A model generated the notes under the pieces. The model was not told the DNA's origin. It did no database searches and saw nothing but the letters and a program-made list of their open reading frames with translations. The position numbers were made by a program, and so were the translations under genes. A DNA stretch of 22,285 bases. Source: a virus. The stretch lies in the IMG/VR virus record IMGVR_UViG_3300032323_003594, positions 1-22,285 of that record. One strand, 5' to 3'. Positions 5,610 through 11,332 of this stretch are shown piece by piece (within the stretch, counting starts at the first letter, position 1; each line of letters starts with the position of its first letter).

Positions 5610-5683
5610 GGGGGTATAATTCAATTGGCTAGAATAACTGACTTTTAATCAGTAAGTTTCGGATTCGAGTTCCGATGCCCCTA
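5610..5683 (+). tRNA. tRNA-Lys (TTT)
   Basis: Acceptor GGGGGTA/TGCCCCT (two G-U), D-stem ATTC/GAAT, anticodon arm ACTGA-CTTTTAA-TCAGT (TTT), T-arm TCGGA-TTCGAGT-TCCGA, discriminator A. Confidence 0.93.
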
Positions 5684-5689
5684 CTGGAT

Positions 5690-5757
5690 GTCAGGTCGCA
5701 CCTGACTGATCTGGAATAAGCAGGAGAAGGTCCAGAAAGAATAATGAATAACCCTGC
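5690..5757 (+). ncRNA. Hairpin followed by an H-type pseudoknot
   Basis: GTCAGGT-CGC-ACCTGAC (5690-5706) is a 7-bp hairpin. Then TCTGGA (5710) pairs with TCCAGA (5731), and GCAGG inside its loop (5720) can pair with CCTGC (5753), which makes an H-type pseudoknot. It lies between tRNA-Lys and the next tRNA-shaped gene. Confidence 0.45.
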
Positions 5758-5774
5758 ACAAATTTAAACATGTT

Positions 5775-5847
5775 TGTTCTGAACGCTGGCGGCAAAGCGA
5801 CTCGCCCAACTAGGCAGGTATCGTAGGTTCGAGTCCTACCAGAACAT
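5775..5847 (+). tRNA. tRNA-shaped gene without a 7-nt anticodon loop
   Basis: Acceptor TGTTCTG/CAGAACA, D-stem CGCT/AGCG and T-arm GTAGG-TTCGAGT-CCTAC are perfect. The anticodon arm is TCGCC-CAACTA-GGCAG (6-nt loop, one C-A mismatch), or CTCGC/GCAGG with an 8-nt loop. No U33-anticodon-R37 arrangement fits, so no amino acid is assigned. The intact remainder argues against random decay. Confidence 0.65.
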
Positions 5848-5853
5848 TTTCTC

Positions 5854-5881
5854 TTGACTTCTGTAGAAAATAGAATAAAAT
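5854..5881 (+). promoter_or_regulatory. Possible sigma70-type promoter inside the tRNA array
   Basis: TTGACT (5854-5859), 16-nt spacer, TAAAAT (5876-5881), just upstream of tRNA-Asn at 5891. Each box differs from consensus by one base, and the spacer is 1 nt short. It could start a second tRNA transcript. Confidence 0.5.
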
Positions 5882-5890
5882 ATATGTAAA

Positions 5891-5962
5891 TCCCAGTAAC
5901 GCACTAGGTGTGCGGCCGCTCTGTTAAAGCGTGTGAGCTTTGTTCGAATCAAAGACTGGGAG
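5891..5962 (+). tRNA. tRNA-Asn (GTT)
   Basis: Acceptor TCCCAGT/ACTGGGA, D-stem CGCA/TGCG, anticodon arm CCGCT-CTGTTAA-AGCGT (GTT; first pair C-T mismatched), T-arm CTTTG-TTCGAAT-CAAAG, discriminator G. Confidence 0.9.
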
Positions 5963-5992
5963 CTTTTAAAGGAACACTAATATAATAATTGT

Positions 5993-6268
5993 ATGAGCGG
6001 AGGACATTTTGAATATCAACAATACCGCATCGACGATATTGCCAGAGAGATTGAAGTTCTAATCGAACAAAACAATAGCAATGAACTTGGTGAACATGGT
6101 TATCTTGTTAGTCATGGATATTCAGACTATACAATCGCTAAGTTCAAAGAAGCCTTGACAACTCTACGAAGAGGTGCTATCATGGCTCAACGAATTGATT
6201 GGCTTGTTTCTGGTGATGATGGTGAGAATAGTTTTCATAGACGATGGGAAGAAGAACTGCATGAATAA
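5993..6268 (+). CDS. Conserved phage hypothetical protein, 91 aa (MSGGHF family)
   Basis: The opening MSGGHFEYQQYRIDDIAREIE is, from memory, typical of a small protein widespread in large phages, function unknown. The sequence is hydrophilic and helical, with a Trp-rich acidic tail, no signal peptide and no membrane segment. It starts 30 nt after tRNA-Asn. A purine stretch AAAGGA lies about 20 nt upstream, too far for an ideal ribosome site, and TATAAT (5983-5988) sits 4 nt before the ATG, in the position of the TTAAATA elements of other genes. The 3' end overlaps the next gene by 8 nt. Confidence 0.8.
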   Translation: MSGGHFEYQQYRIDDIAREIEVLIEQNNSNELGEHGYLVSHGYSDYTIAKFKEALTTLRRGAIMAQRIDWLVSGDDGENSFHRRWEEELHE

Positions 6269-6485
6269 AGACAATTACATTTTACAAAAACGCTGGTATG
6301 ATAGCCAGTGGAAGACATGGACAGATTGGGAGGAAGTTGATGAATCATATGGAACAACTTTAGAAGAAATGAAGAAATCCTCCCAAGCTTGGATTGATGT
6401 CGGTGGTACTTATGAGTATCGTATTATAAAAAGAACTGATGTTCTTGAATGGGAACTGTCTTTTCTTAACAAGAAACAAAATTAA
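6261..6485 (+). CDS. Hypothetical phage protein, 74 aa
   Basis: Small Trp/Tyr-rich protein (LQKRWYDSQWKTWTDWEEVD near the start) ending in a basic tail. It resembles small phage proteins with a repeated W/Y-x-W pattern, but I cannot name a function. ATG at 6261 is chosen because a purine-rich Shine-Dalgarno (GGGAAGAAG) precedes it by 6 nt and because it overlaps the previous gene by 8 nt, which suggests translational coupling. This is one of the few genes here with a good ribosome site. A longer frame upstream lies inside the previous gene and is unlikely. Confidence 0.7.
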   Translation: MNKDNYILQKRWYDSQWKTWTDWEEVDESYGTTLEEMKKSSQAWIDVGGTYEYRIIKRTDVLEWELSFLNKKQN

Positions 6486-6486
6486 T

Positions 6487-6560
6487 GCTTGGAGAGGGTC
6501 TGTAAGAGCATGCATAATGGGGAGCGTCACCCCAAGACTCGACAAAAACTCCAAGCGCCA
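6487..6560 (+). ncRNA. tRNA-like element ending GCCA
   Basis: GCTTGGAG (6487-6494) pairs perfectly over 8 bp with CTCCAAGC (6549-6556), followed by G and CCA as a discriminator and tail. A GGGG-AGCGTCA-CCCC stem-loop with a 7-nt loop (6519-6533) lies inside, but there is no canonical T-loop and no clear anticodon arm. It begins 2 nt after the previous stop codon. Confidence 0.5.
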
Positions 6561-6681
6561 TTTCAGCGACTCGTATCGTGCAGATAGAACCGAAAGGTAA
6601 ATTACAAAGGTGCAACTAGTAGGTCAACGAAACGTCACAGAATTAGCAGTCTGTGAGACTTTGTAGCGAGAAACGCCAATT
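6561..6681 (+). other. Spacer with hairpins, no gene seen
   Basis: It holds a hairpin CACAGA (6636-6641)/TCTGTG (6650-6655) and an ACC-GAAA-GGT hairpin near 6590-6599. It ends in CGCCAATTT, like the CCA-ending elements. No ORF or canonical tRNA. Confidence 0.35.
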
Positions 6682-6689
6682 TATAAATA
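6682..6689 (+). promoter_or_regulatory. Perfect T4-type late promoter octamer TATAAATA
   Basis: It matches the T4 late consensus exactly and would start transcription near 6695, at the beginning of the structured spacer before tRNA-Thr. It is outside any coding region, which supports a real promoter. Confidence 0.55.
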
Positions 6690-6694
6690 CACGC

Positions 6695-6916
6695 TGTCTA
6701 GTCAGCAGCTAGTGTGTTCGCGATAGACACTTGATGGTAAGGCACCATTTAGTCCACATGAAGAGAAGCCAGCAATACTGGTAAAAATCGCAAGTCTAGC
6801 TCAAGGTGACTCTTGGGAAGGATGCCTCGGCTGCGTGAAGCTTGTTATGTAACTGTTGGCTGGAGCGAAAGCTTTGAAGGTTGACTATCTTCTTCGGAAG
6901 TGTTACAATCGCGAAA
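6695..6916 (+). ncRNA. Candidate structured RNA with long-range 8-bp pairing
   Basis: TTCGCGAT (6717-6724) pairs perfectly with ATCGCGAA (6908-6915). Between them are local hairpins: GTGT/ACAC, ATGGT/ACCAT near 6734-6748, CCAG/CTGG near 6771-6783, and CTTC-TTCG-GAAG near 6889-6900. It follows a TATAAATA element and precedes tRNA-Thr. No ORF of note. It is a plausible stable RNA or tRNA-precursor leader. Confidence 0.45.
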
Positions 6917-6922
6917 TTTTAC

Positions 6923-6994
6923 GGCTTAAAAGCATAGATAGCGATGCACCGGATTTGTAACCCGGAGAGGAGAGTGCATGTCTCTCTTGAGCCT
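6923..6994 (+). tRNA. tRNA-Thr (TGT) with unusual T-loop
   Basis: Acceptor GGCTTAA/TTGAGCC, D-stem GCAT/ATGC, anticodon arm CCGGA-TTTGTAA-CCCGG (TGT; one A-C mismatch), T-stem GAGAG/CTCTC with loop TGCATGT instead of TTCRANY. The D-loop also lacks the usual GG. The tertiary D-T contact may be weak. Confidence 0.78.
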
Positions 6995-7000
6995 CTTAAT

Positions 7001-7073
7001 GGATGCGTAGCTCAGCTGGGAGAGCACAGCTTTGATAAAGCTGCGGTCGTTGGTTCGAGTCCAACTGTGTCTA
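7001..7073 (+). tRNA. tRNA-Ile (GAT)
   Basis: Acceptor GGATGCG/TGTGTCT pairs with several G-U, D-stem GCTC/GAGC, anticodon arm CAGCT-TTGATAA-AGCTG (GAT), T-arm GTTGG-TTCGAGT-CCAAC, discriminator A. Confidence 0.9.
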
Positions 7074-7078
7074 CTTTT

Positions 7079-7516
7079 ATGAAAGGGTATGATCCAACAG
7101 ATACAAACCTCGACCATGCATTGACTTGGAATGAATGGAAAGGCTCAGGATTCTATGTTATAAAAGGTGAGAAAGCTGCGTGTTTTTCTCCTGATGGAAA
7201 AGCTTTATTTTTACCCTCTCAGGTTAATCAAAAAGATAAATACAGAAGTAATTCTCCTAACAACAAAGATAGGCATCCTTCGACTGAAACTTTTTGGGAA
7301 CAGTCAGCGAATAGAGCACAAGCTAAAGGCACTCCCTGGGGTGTAGTTGAAGACTTTGATAGTTTTGTTCGCGAAGCTGGTAGATTACCAGATCTCAGTA
7401 ACAGACCTAGATTCGTCATAAACGATCCATTAGAAATGCATTTCATGAATATTGCTGATAAACACGGTATTTTTGACAGCGTGTTAGATGGTGATTACGA
7501 AGATGATTATTATTGA
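7079..7516 (+). CDS. Hypothetical phage protein, 145 aa
   Basis: I do not recognise a family. It is soluble, rich in aromatic residues near the N-terminus (a DHALTWNEWKGSGFYV region) and very acidic at the C-terminus (DGDYEDDYY). The start is ATG 7079, only 5 nt after the last base of tRNA-Ile, so a longer start would run into the tRNA. There is no Shine-Dalgarno. After 3' processing of the tRNA the mRNA would begin almost at the start codon. Confidence 0.65.
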   Translation: MKGYDPTDTNLDHALTWNEWKGSGFYVIKGEKAACFSPDGKALFLPSQVNQKDKYRSNSPNNKDRHPSTETFWEQSANRAQAKGTPWGVVEDFDSFVREAGRLPDLSNRPRFVINDPLEMHFMNIADKHGIFDSVLDGDYEDDYY

Positions 7517-7525
7517 ATTTTATAA

Positions 7526-7538
7526 GGGGGTTTAGCTC
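7526..7538 (+). pseudogene. Possible tRNA 5' fragment (acceptor and D-stem start)
   Basis: GGGGGTTTAGCTC matches the usual start of a tRNA (7-nt acceptor strand, TA, GCTC), and tRNA similarity then stops. The epimerase gene begins 19 nt later. It may be the remnant of a tRNA broken by gene insertion, but it is short enough to be chance. Confidence 0.3.
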
Positions 7539-7556
7539 TACATCCCGTATTTTTAT

Positions 7557-8396
7557 ATGAAAACAGTATTAGTGACAGGATCGCATGGATTTGTCGGTAC
7601 TCAGTTAGTTACTCAATTATTGAACGGTGGACAATACCGTGTTATCGCAGTTGATGATTCAATTATCTTGGGTTATTCCGAGTATAACAACCTGATTATC
7701 TGCAATACATCTTATGATAATATTGCAAATTTTCAGAATGTTGATGCTGTTGTTCACTTAGCGAATTATAAATATAATGATAATTCCAATCGATTGGCGT
7801 TTGACATCGCAGCGCTTCCGAAGTTCCTAAACAAATTCCAACCTCATGTGAAATTTGTATACGCATCATCAGCTGCTGTGTATGATGAAAACTATGATGT
7901 GAATCCATCCACAATGTATGGATTGTCCAAATTGACACAGGAAAATATATTACTCGAAAGTGACTTTAATAATTTATCAATCTTGAGATTTTTTAATATA
8001 TACGGTAAATCATCAAACGGTGGTGTGATACAAAATTTCAAAAATGCTATCGTAAACAATGAGCCTATCTACATCAATGGTGATGGTAACTCCACGAGAG
8101 ATTATATACATGTTTCCGATATTGTTAATTCGATTATCAAAGAAATTGAATGTGAAAGCACTGGCAAGATCATCAAAAATATAGGCACTGGAATAGGCAC
8201 AAGTTTAAATAATCTGGCTTCTATGATGTTTGATGTGTTTGGAAAATCCACAACAGTGATACACAATCAGAGCGCAGACTGTGGTATACAGTTTTCAATA
8301 GCTCCAAATCATTTGTATAATTGCTTGGATCTGAAAACGGGATTGAGAGAATTCCAGATTGACAATTCCAGAAACGGTGATAAGATACTTGCATGA
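7557..8396 (+). CDS. NAD(P)-dependent sugar-nucleotide epimerase/dehydratase (extended SDR)
   Basis: 279 residues. The Rossmann motif G8-x-x-G11-F-x-G14 is at the N-terminus. The catalytic set is S104/S105 in YASSAAVY with Y121-x-x-x-K125 in MYGLSK, and the RFFNIYG and NGDGNSTRDYIHVSDI segments are typical of GalE- and RmlB-like enzymes. It acts on nucleoside-diphosphate sugars in the cytoplasm; the exact substrate cannot be told. Such enzymes in phages may serve surface-glycan, virion-sugar or DNA-base modification. It sits among tRNAs and overlaps the MazG-like gene by 4 nt. No clear ribosome site; an AAGGGGG run lies 25 nt upstream. Confidence 0.88.
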   Translation: MKTVLVTGSHGFVGTQLVTQLLNGGQYRVIAVDDSIILGYSEYNNLIICNTSYDNIANFQNVDAVVHLANYKYNDNSNRLAFDIAALPKFLNKFQPHVKFVYASSAAVYDENYDVNPSTMYGLSKLTQENILLESDFNNLSILRFFNIYGKSSNGGVIQNFKNAIVNNEPIYINGDGNSTRDYIHVSDIVNSIIKEIECESTGKIIKNIGTGIGTSLNNLASMMFDVFGKSTTVIHNQSADCGIQFSIAPNHLYNCLDLKTGLREFQIDNSRNGDKILA

Positions 8397-8719
8397 CATT
8401 GAACGAATACCAACAGATGGCAGTTGAAACCGCAGTTTATGGCGATGGGGATAAGATCATTTACCCAACACTTGGATTGTGTGGAGAGGCTGGGGAAGTT
8501 TCAGATAAGGTTAAAAAAATTATACGAGACAAAAATGGAATCTTTGATGAAGAATCAAAGCTGGCTATTGCCAAAGAGATCGGTGATGTAATTTGGTATT
8601 GCGCTGCTTTAGCTAGAGATTTAGACTCTTCTCTCGAAGAGATTTGCACAATCAATATCGAGAAACTAAAATCCCGACAACAGAGAGGTGTGATAGCTGG
8701 ATCAGGAGACGATAGATAA
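8393..8719 (+). CDS. MazG-like nucleotide pyrophosphohydrolase
   Basis: 108 residues with the all-alpha NTP pyrophosphatase signature: E32-x-x-E35 in LCGEAGEV and E62-x-x-D65 in KEIGDVIWY, which bind magnesium. It hydrolyses nucleoside triphosphates to monophosphate and pyrophosphate. In phages these enzymes are thought to clean nucleotide pools or alter (p)ppGpp-linked stress. It is a single-domain form, much shorter than E. coli MazG (263 aa). Its ATG overlaps the epimerase stop (ATGA), so the two are coupled. Confidence 0.88.
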   Translation: MTLNEYQQMAVETAVYGDGDKIIYPTLGLCGEAGEVSDKVKKIIRDKNGIFDEESKLAIAKEIGDVIWYCAALARDLDSSLEEICTINIEKLKSRQQRGVIAGSGDDR

Positions 8720-8725
8720 GTTCAT

Positions 8726-8771
8726 GCCCATGTGGTGAAATGGTAAACACAGCGGACTTTTCATAAAAGTT
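8726..8771 (+). pseudogene. tRNA 5' half, Leu-like, truncated at the anticodon arm
   Basis: GCCCATG acceptor strand, D-arm GTG-AAATGGTAAA-CAC and GCGGA followed by CTTTT match the 5' half of a class II Leu tRNA. The matching 3' stem (TCCGC) and acceptor strand (CATGGGC) are not found before or after the HNH gene. An alternative fold GACTT-TTCATAA-AAGTT would give a CAT anticodon. Position and context copy the other tRNA halves that precede nuclease genes. Confidence 0.6.
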
Positions 8772-8781
8772 TACCTGTTGA

Positions 8782-8788
8782 CTAAATA
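8782..8788 (+). promoter_or_regulatory. CTAAATA late-promoter-like element
   Basis: CTAAATA then 5 nt then ATG (8794) of the second HNH gene. Same arrangement as at 2694 and 3729. Confidence 0.55.
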
Positions 8789-8793
8789 TTTAA

Positions 8794-9222
8794 ATGCGTA
8801 AATATAGAAGATACACTAATGATGATTTAATAAATGCAGTTAAAATTAGTTACTCCATTTCACAAGTTCTAAAGATTTTAGATTTAAAAACTGCCGGTGG
8901 AAACTTTGAATCTATTAAGCTAAAAATAGCTAAACTTAATTTAGATACATCGCATTTCACTGGACAGCTTTGGAGTAAAGGTAAAACAATCAAAGATTGG
9001 GCCGAATACAAAAAACCAGCAGGTAGAAAATCTTACTTAATAAGTCAGAGGGGTCATAAATGTGAAGATTGCGGTCTTTCGGAATGGAAAGGGCATCCTA
9101 TAGTTTTAGAACTTCACCATGTTAATGGTGATAGATTGAATAATAATATGGATAATCTTCAATTATTATGTTGTAATTGTCATTCAATGACACATAATTG
9201 GAGAGGTAAAAAGGCTGTGTAG
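8794..9222 (+). CDS. HNH homing endonuclease, 142 aa (paralogue of the 3741 gene)
   Basis: The C-terminal HNH domain has C90-x-x-C93, H108/H109 in ELHHVNGD, N121, C126-x-x-C129 and H130, in the same positions as in the HNH protein at 3741. The N-terminal 60 residues are helical and probably form a DNA-binding module (SISQVLKILDL), but differ clearly from the paralogue, which suggests different target sites. It follows a tRNA 5' half, and its TAG stop lies at bases 8-10 of the next tRNA (9213). Probable selfish mobile gene of the tRNA array. Confidence 0.85.
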   Translation: MRKYRRYTNDDLINAVKISYSISQVLKILDLKTAGGNFESIKLKIAKLNLDTSHFTGQLWSKGKTIKDWAEYKKPAGRKSYLISQRGHKCEDCGLSEWKGHPIVLELHHVNGDRLNNNMDNLQLLCCNCHSMTHNWRGKKAV

Positions 9223-9287
9223 TCCAACTGGCAGGAGACAAGTGACTTAAAATCACTACAGTGTGGGTTCGAATCCCACCGCAGCTA
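9213..9287 (+). tRNA. tRNA-Leu-like (TAA) with short variable loop
   Basis: Acceptor GGCTGTG/CGCAGCT, D-stem GTC/GAC, anticodon arm AGTGA-CTTAAAA-TCACT (TAA), variable loop ACAGT, T-arm GTGGG-TTCGAAT-CCCAC, discriminator A. Bacterial Leu tRNAs are class II with a long variable arm; this one has 5 nt, so charging with Leu is not certain. The first ten bases overlap the HNH gene end. Confidence 0.78.
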
Positions 9288-9297
9288 CTTTAATTTT

Positions 9298-9417
9298 ATG
9301 AAGAAACAGCAACGAGACGTTAAGAGGGTAAAGCGTAAAGGCATTCACGCTAAGAGTAAGACATCAAAGCTAAAGAATTCCAAGAATTACAAGAAGCTAT
9401 ATAGAGGTCAAGGTTAA
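9298..9417 (+). CDS. Small very basic conserved phage protein, 39 aa
   Basis: Almost half of the 39 residues are Lys or Arg (MKKQQRDVKRVKRKGIHAK at the start, KNYKKLYRGQG at the end). This short family recurs, from memory, in large phages; its function is unknown, and nucleic-acid binding is the obvious guess. It starts 10 nt after tRNA-Leu with no ribosome site and shares one base with the next gene (TAATG). Confidence 0.75.
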   Translation: MKKQQRDVKRVKRKGIHAKSKTSKLKNSKNYKKLYRGQG

Positions 9418-9686
9418 TGAAAATTAAATGTACACAGCACATAGAAGCTGAAATTACATGGCATGATCGACTTGAAATAACAGAAAAAACACTGCGCAGG
9501 ATTCTCGATTGGCCTGATCATACCTATGTTTCTCAGGATGGTAGACTTATAACAGATGTTATATACTCTACATCCCATGCTTGGACTGATAAAGTAGAGC
9601 TTCGTAAGGAAGCTACGGATGATGACAAAGCATTACAAAGGATTGTTAATCTCATTCGTGCTAATAGATATAAATACAAAGATTGA
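9417..9686 (+). CDS. Hypothetical phage protein, 89 aa
   Basis: I do not recognise the family. It is soluble, with a mixed alpha/beta look and a basic helical C-terminus (IVNLIRANRYKYKD). The ATG overlaps the stop of the basic 39-aa protein by one base, and an AAGG/AGAGG purine stretch inside that gene can serve as ribosome site, so the two are likely co-translated. The end of the gene contains TATAAATA (9669-9676), ahead of tRNA-His. Confidence 0.7.
   Translation: MKIKCTQHIEAEITWHDRLEITEKTLRRILDWPDHTYVSQDGRLITDVIYSTSHAWTDKVELRKEATDDDKALQRIVNLIRANRYKYKD
9669..9676 (+). promoter_or_regulatory. T4-type late octamer TATAAATA inside the 9417 gene
   Basis: Perfect octamer, with a predicted start near 9682, 14 nt before tRNA-His. 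It overlaps codons for Arg-Tyr-Lys-Tyr, so it may be coincidental. Confidence 0.35.
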
Positions 9687-9695
9687 GTTGAGATG

Positions 9696-9767
9696 TGGAC
9701 TATGGTGTATCGGTTAGCATTGGAGATTGTGATTCTCCCGGAGAGGGTTCGAAACCCTCTAGTCCAA
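9696..9767 (+). tRNA. tRNA-His (GTG)
   Basis: Acceptor TGGACTA/TAGTCCA, D-stem GTGT/GCAT, anticodon arm GGAGA-TTGTGAT-TCTCC (GTG), T-arm GAGGG-TTCGAAA-CCCTC. A G lies at position -1 (9695), but position 73 is A rather than the usual C. Confidence 0.92.
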
Positions 9768-9773
9768 TTTTAT

Positions 9774-9863
9774 AGAGAGTTGCCAGAGTCTGGTTTATCG
9801 GGCTTCCCTGCTAAGGAAGAGTGGCCTTTAAAGTCACCGCGGGTTCAAATCCCGCACTCTCTG
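9774..9863 (+). tRNA. tRNA-Ser (GCT)
   Basis: Class II tRNA: acceptor AGAGAGT/ACTCTCT, anticodon arm CTTCC-CTGCTAA-GGAAG (GCT), long variable arm, T-arm GCGGG-TTCAAAT-CCCGC, discriminator G. Last tRNA of the array. Confidence 0.93.
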
Positions 9864-9866
9864 CTT

Positions 9867-11264
9867 TTATCTTGATATTTCTTCCCAATCTATTGAGCCA
9901 TGAACTAATTCACCAGAGCCACCAGCTGTACTTGCTGTCACAGCTATAGTTAATTCATATCTATCACCAGTGAAACTGTTTCGTTCTAATTGAAACTTGA
10001 ACAATGCTTCCTTTAGAATATCAATAGTTGTAGATGCTTGAGTATTTGAAGTGAAATATCCACTTGCTAGTATTCTACCACCGCTGAGACTAGTGCCATC
10101 TAATTTATATTCTACAGCAGAATCAGTGCCAGCACTCAACCATGTACCCCCTGATGTAGTTCCACCAGCAACAGCTTGCCATTTATAAACAGCTGTGCCC
10201 ACTCCCATTAGAGAGATAGCTGTTAAAATAACAATAGCATCAGGTCTGTCAGCTCTTAATCTGATTGAAGCAACAGGGTAAAATGTACCAGCAACAGGTA
10301 ACAATTTTGGAGCTAGTATCGATGTACCAACTGCTTGTTGTAACCCTCTCAGTTCATACCCACCTTCGGATATAACTGTTGAACAAACTTGCTTCATTTG
10401 ACTTGGACTGCCTGTAGCTCCTATGTTTTCTATTTCATATCTAAGAGGTAGTGATGCAGTAGTAATATAAGTTGTATCAATTATATTAGCATGGTGGAAA
10501 AAGTGACAAGGTACAAATTGACCATTTATTACAAATCCAGTTCTAACTGTACCTAATCCTAACCACTCAATATCCATGAAGAATATTTGTGCTTTTGTTT
10601 TGTCTAAGATTATACCAGAAGGTCCAGTTCCATCTAATTTATCAACATTCCAATCAGACTGTGCTGTTCTAGTTGATATCACTGATCCAGTTACTATGCT
10701 TCGCTCTACCATGTAGAGAGTGTTTCCATCTAACTCTAGATAGATACCATTATCATTTCCAAAGTATCCAACACGCTGTCTTAGATTTGTTTTAGGTGCA
10801 TTGAATGTGAATGTATTTAAAACTTGAAGACTCTTACCGGGTTGATAGGAGAATACCTTTGTTGTTTCTCTATAAACTCTTGAACCACTCAATCCATCAA
10901 CATTTAAATTTACTAAACCTTGATTTGGACTAAAGACAGCAGATGCAGATCCACTTGTTAATGTAGACCACAGACTGTTATCTTTATAACGATGAGAAGA
11001 GTCGAACAATGTGAGAGGTGAAGACATTCGAGTACGTCCAAATGCATCAGACGCCATATTTAAATTGCCAGTATAGTTATCCGCTGTAGTATCAATGTTC
11101 TTAACAAGAACGGCGTATTTGGGATACTGTAATGTTCGAACAGCTCCATAAGTTGGATCTGTTGTCGCTGAAGTTGGAGGGAAGCGAGTATCATTTACAA
11201 TCTCTACAAATTTACCACTCTCCGTATTAGCTGCGTTTGTCCAAACTCTAGTGTCTATAGGCAT
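9867..11264 (-). CDS. Conserved phage virion structural protein, 465 aa
   Basis: It has conserved blocks that I associate with a structural protein shared by T4-like phages of marine bacteria: FGRTRMSSPLTLFD (about residues 75-88), FSYQPGKSLQVLNTFTF (138-154), RQRVGYFGNDNGIYLELDG (162-180), then FFMDIEWLGLGTVRTGFVI and LPLRYEIEN further on. It is beta-rich and Ser/Thr/Gly-rich with no signal peptide, typical of a tail or baseplate-associated particle protein; the exact position in the virion is unknown. It is transcribed opposite to the tRNAs, and its stop lies 4 nt from tRNA-Ser. The ATG is 5 nt after a TTAAATA element, fitting late expression. Confidence 0.82.
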   Translation of the reverse strand: MPIDTRVWTNAANTESGKFVEIVNDTRFPPTSATTDPTYGAVRTLQYPKYAVLVKNIDTTADNYTGNLNMASDAFGRTRMSSPLTLFDSSHRYKDNSLWSTLTSGSASAVFSPNQGLVNLNVDGLSGSRVYRETTKVFSYQPGKSLQVLNTFTFNAPKTNLRQRVGYFGNDNGIYLELDGNTLYMVERSIVTGSVISTRTAQSDWNVDKLDGTGPSGIILDKTKAQIFFMDIEWLGLGTVRTGFVINGQFVPCHFFHHANIIDTTYITTASLPLRYEIENIGATGSPSQMKQVCSTVISEGGYELRGLQQAVGTSILAPKLLPVAGTFYPVASIRLRADRPDAIVILTAISLMGVGTAVYKWQAVAGGTTSGGTWLSAGTDSAVEYKLDGTSLSGGRILASGYFTSNTQASTTIDILKEALFKFQLERNSFTGDRYELTIAVTASTAGGSGELVHGSIDWEEISR

Positions 11265-11269
11265 TTAAT

Positions 11270-11276
11270 TATTTAA
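11270..11276 (-). promoter_or_regulatory. TTAAATA late-promoter-like element
   Basis: On the minus strand TTAAATA, then 5 nt, then the ATG (11264) of the structural protein gene. Confidence 0.65.
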
Positions 11277-11317
11277 CCAAACGCTGATGCGAACCTTGAC
11301 ATTTCCCAAAACTGTGG

Positions 11318-11324
11318 TTAAATA
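11318..11324 (+). promoter_or_regulatory. TTAAATA late-promoter-like element
   Basis: TTAAATA then 8 nt then ATG (11333) of the RlpA-like gene. It is divergent from the element at 11270. Confidence 0.55.
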
Positions 11325-11332
11325 GTGGCGAT

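Noticed and set aside
6944-7078. N-terminal extension of the 7079 gene
   Set aside because: The extra codons lie in tRNA-Thr and tRNA-Ile.
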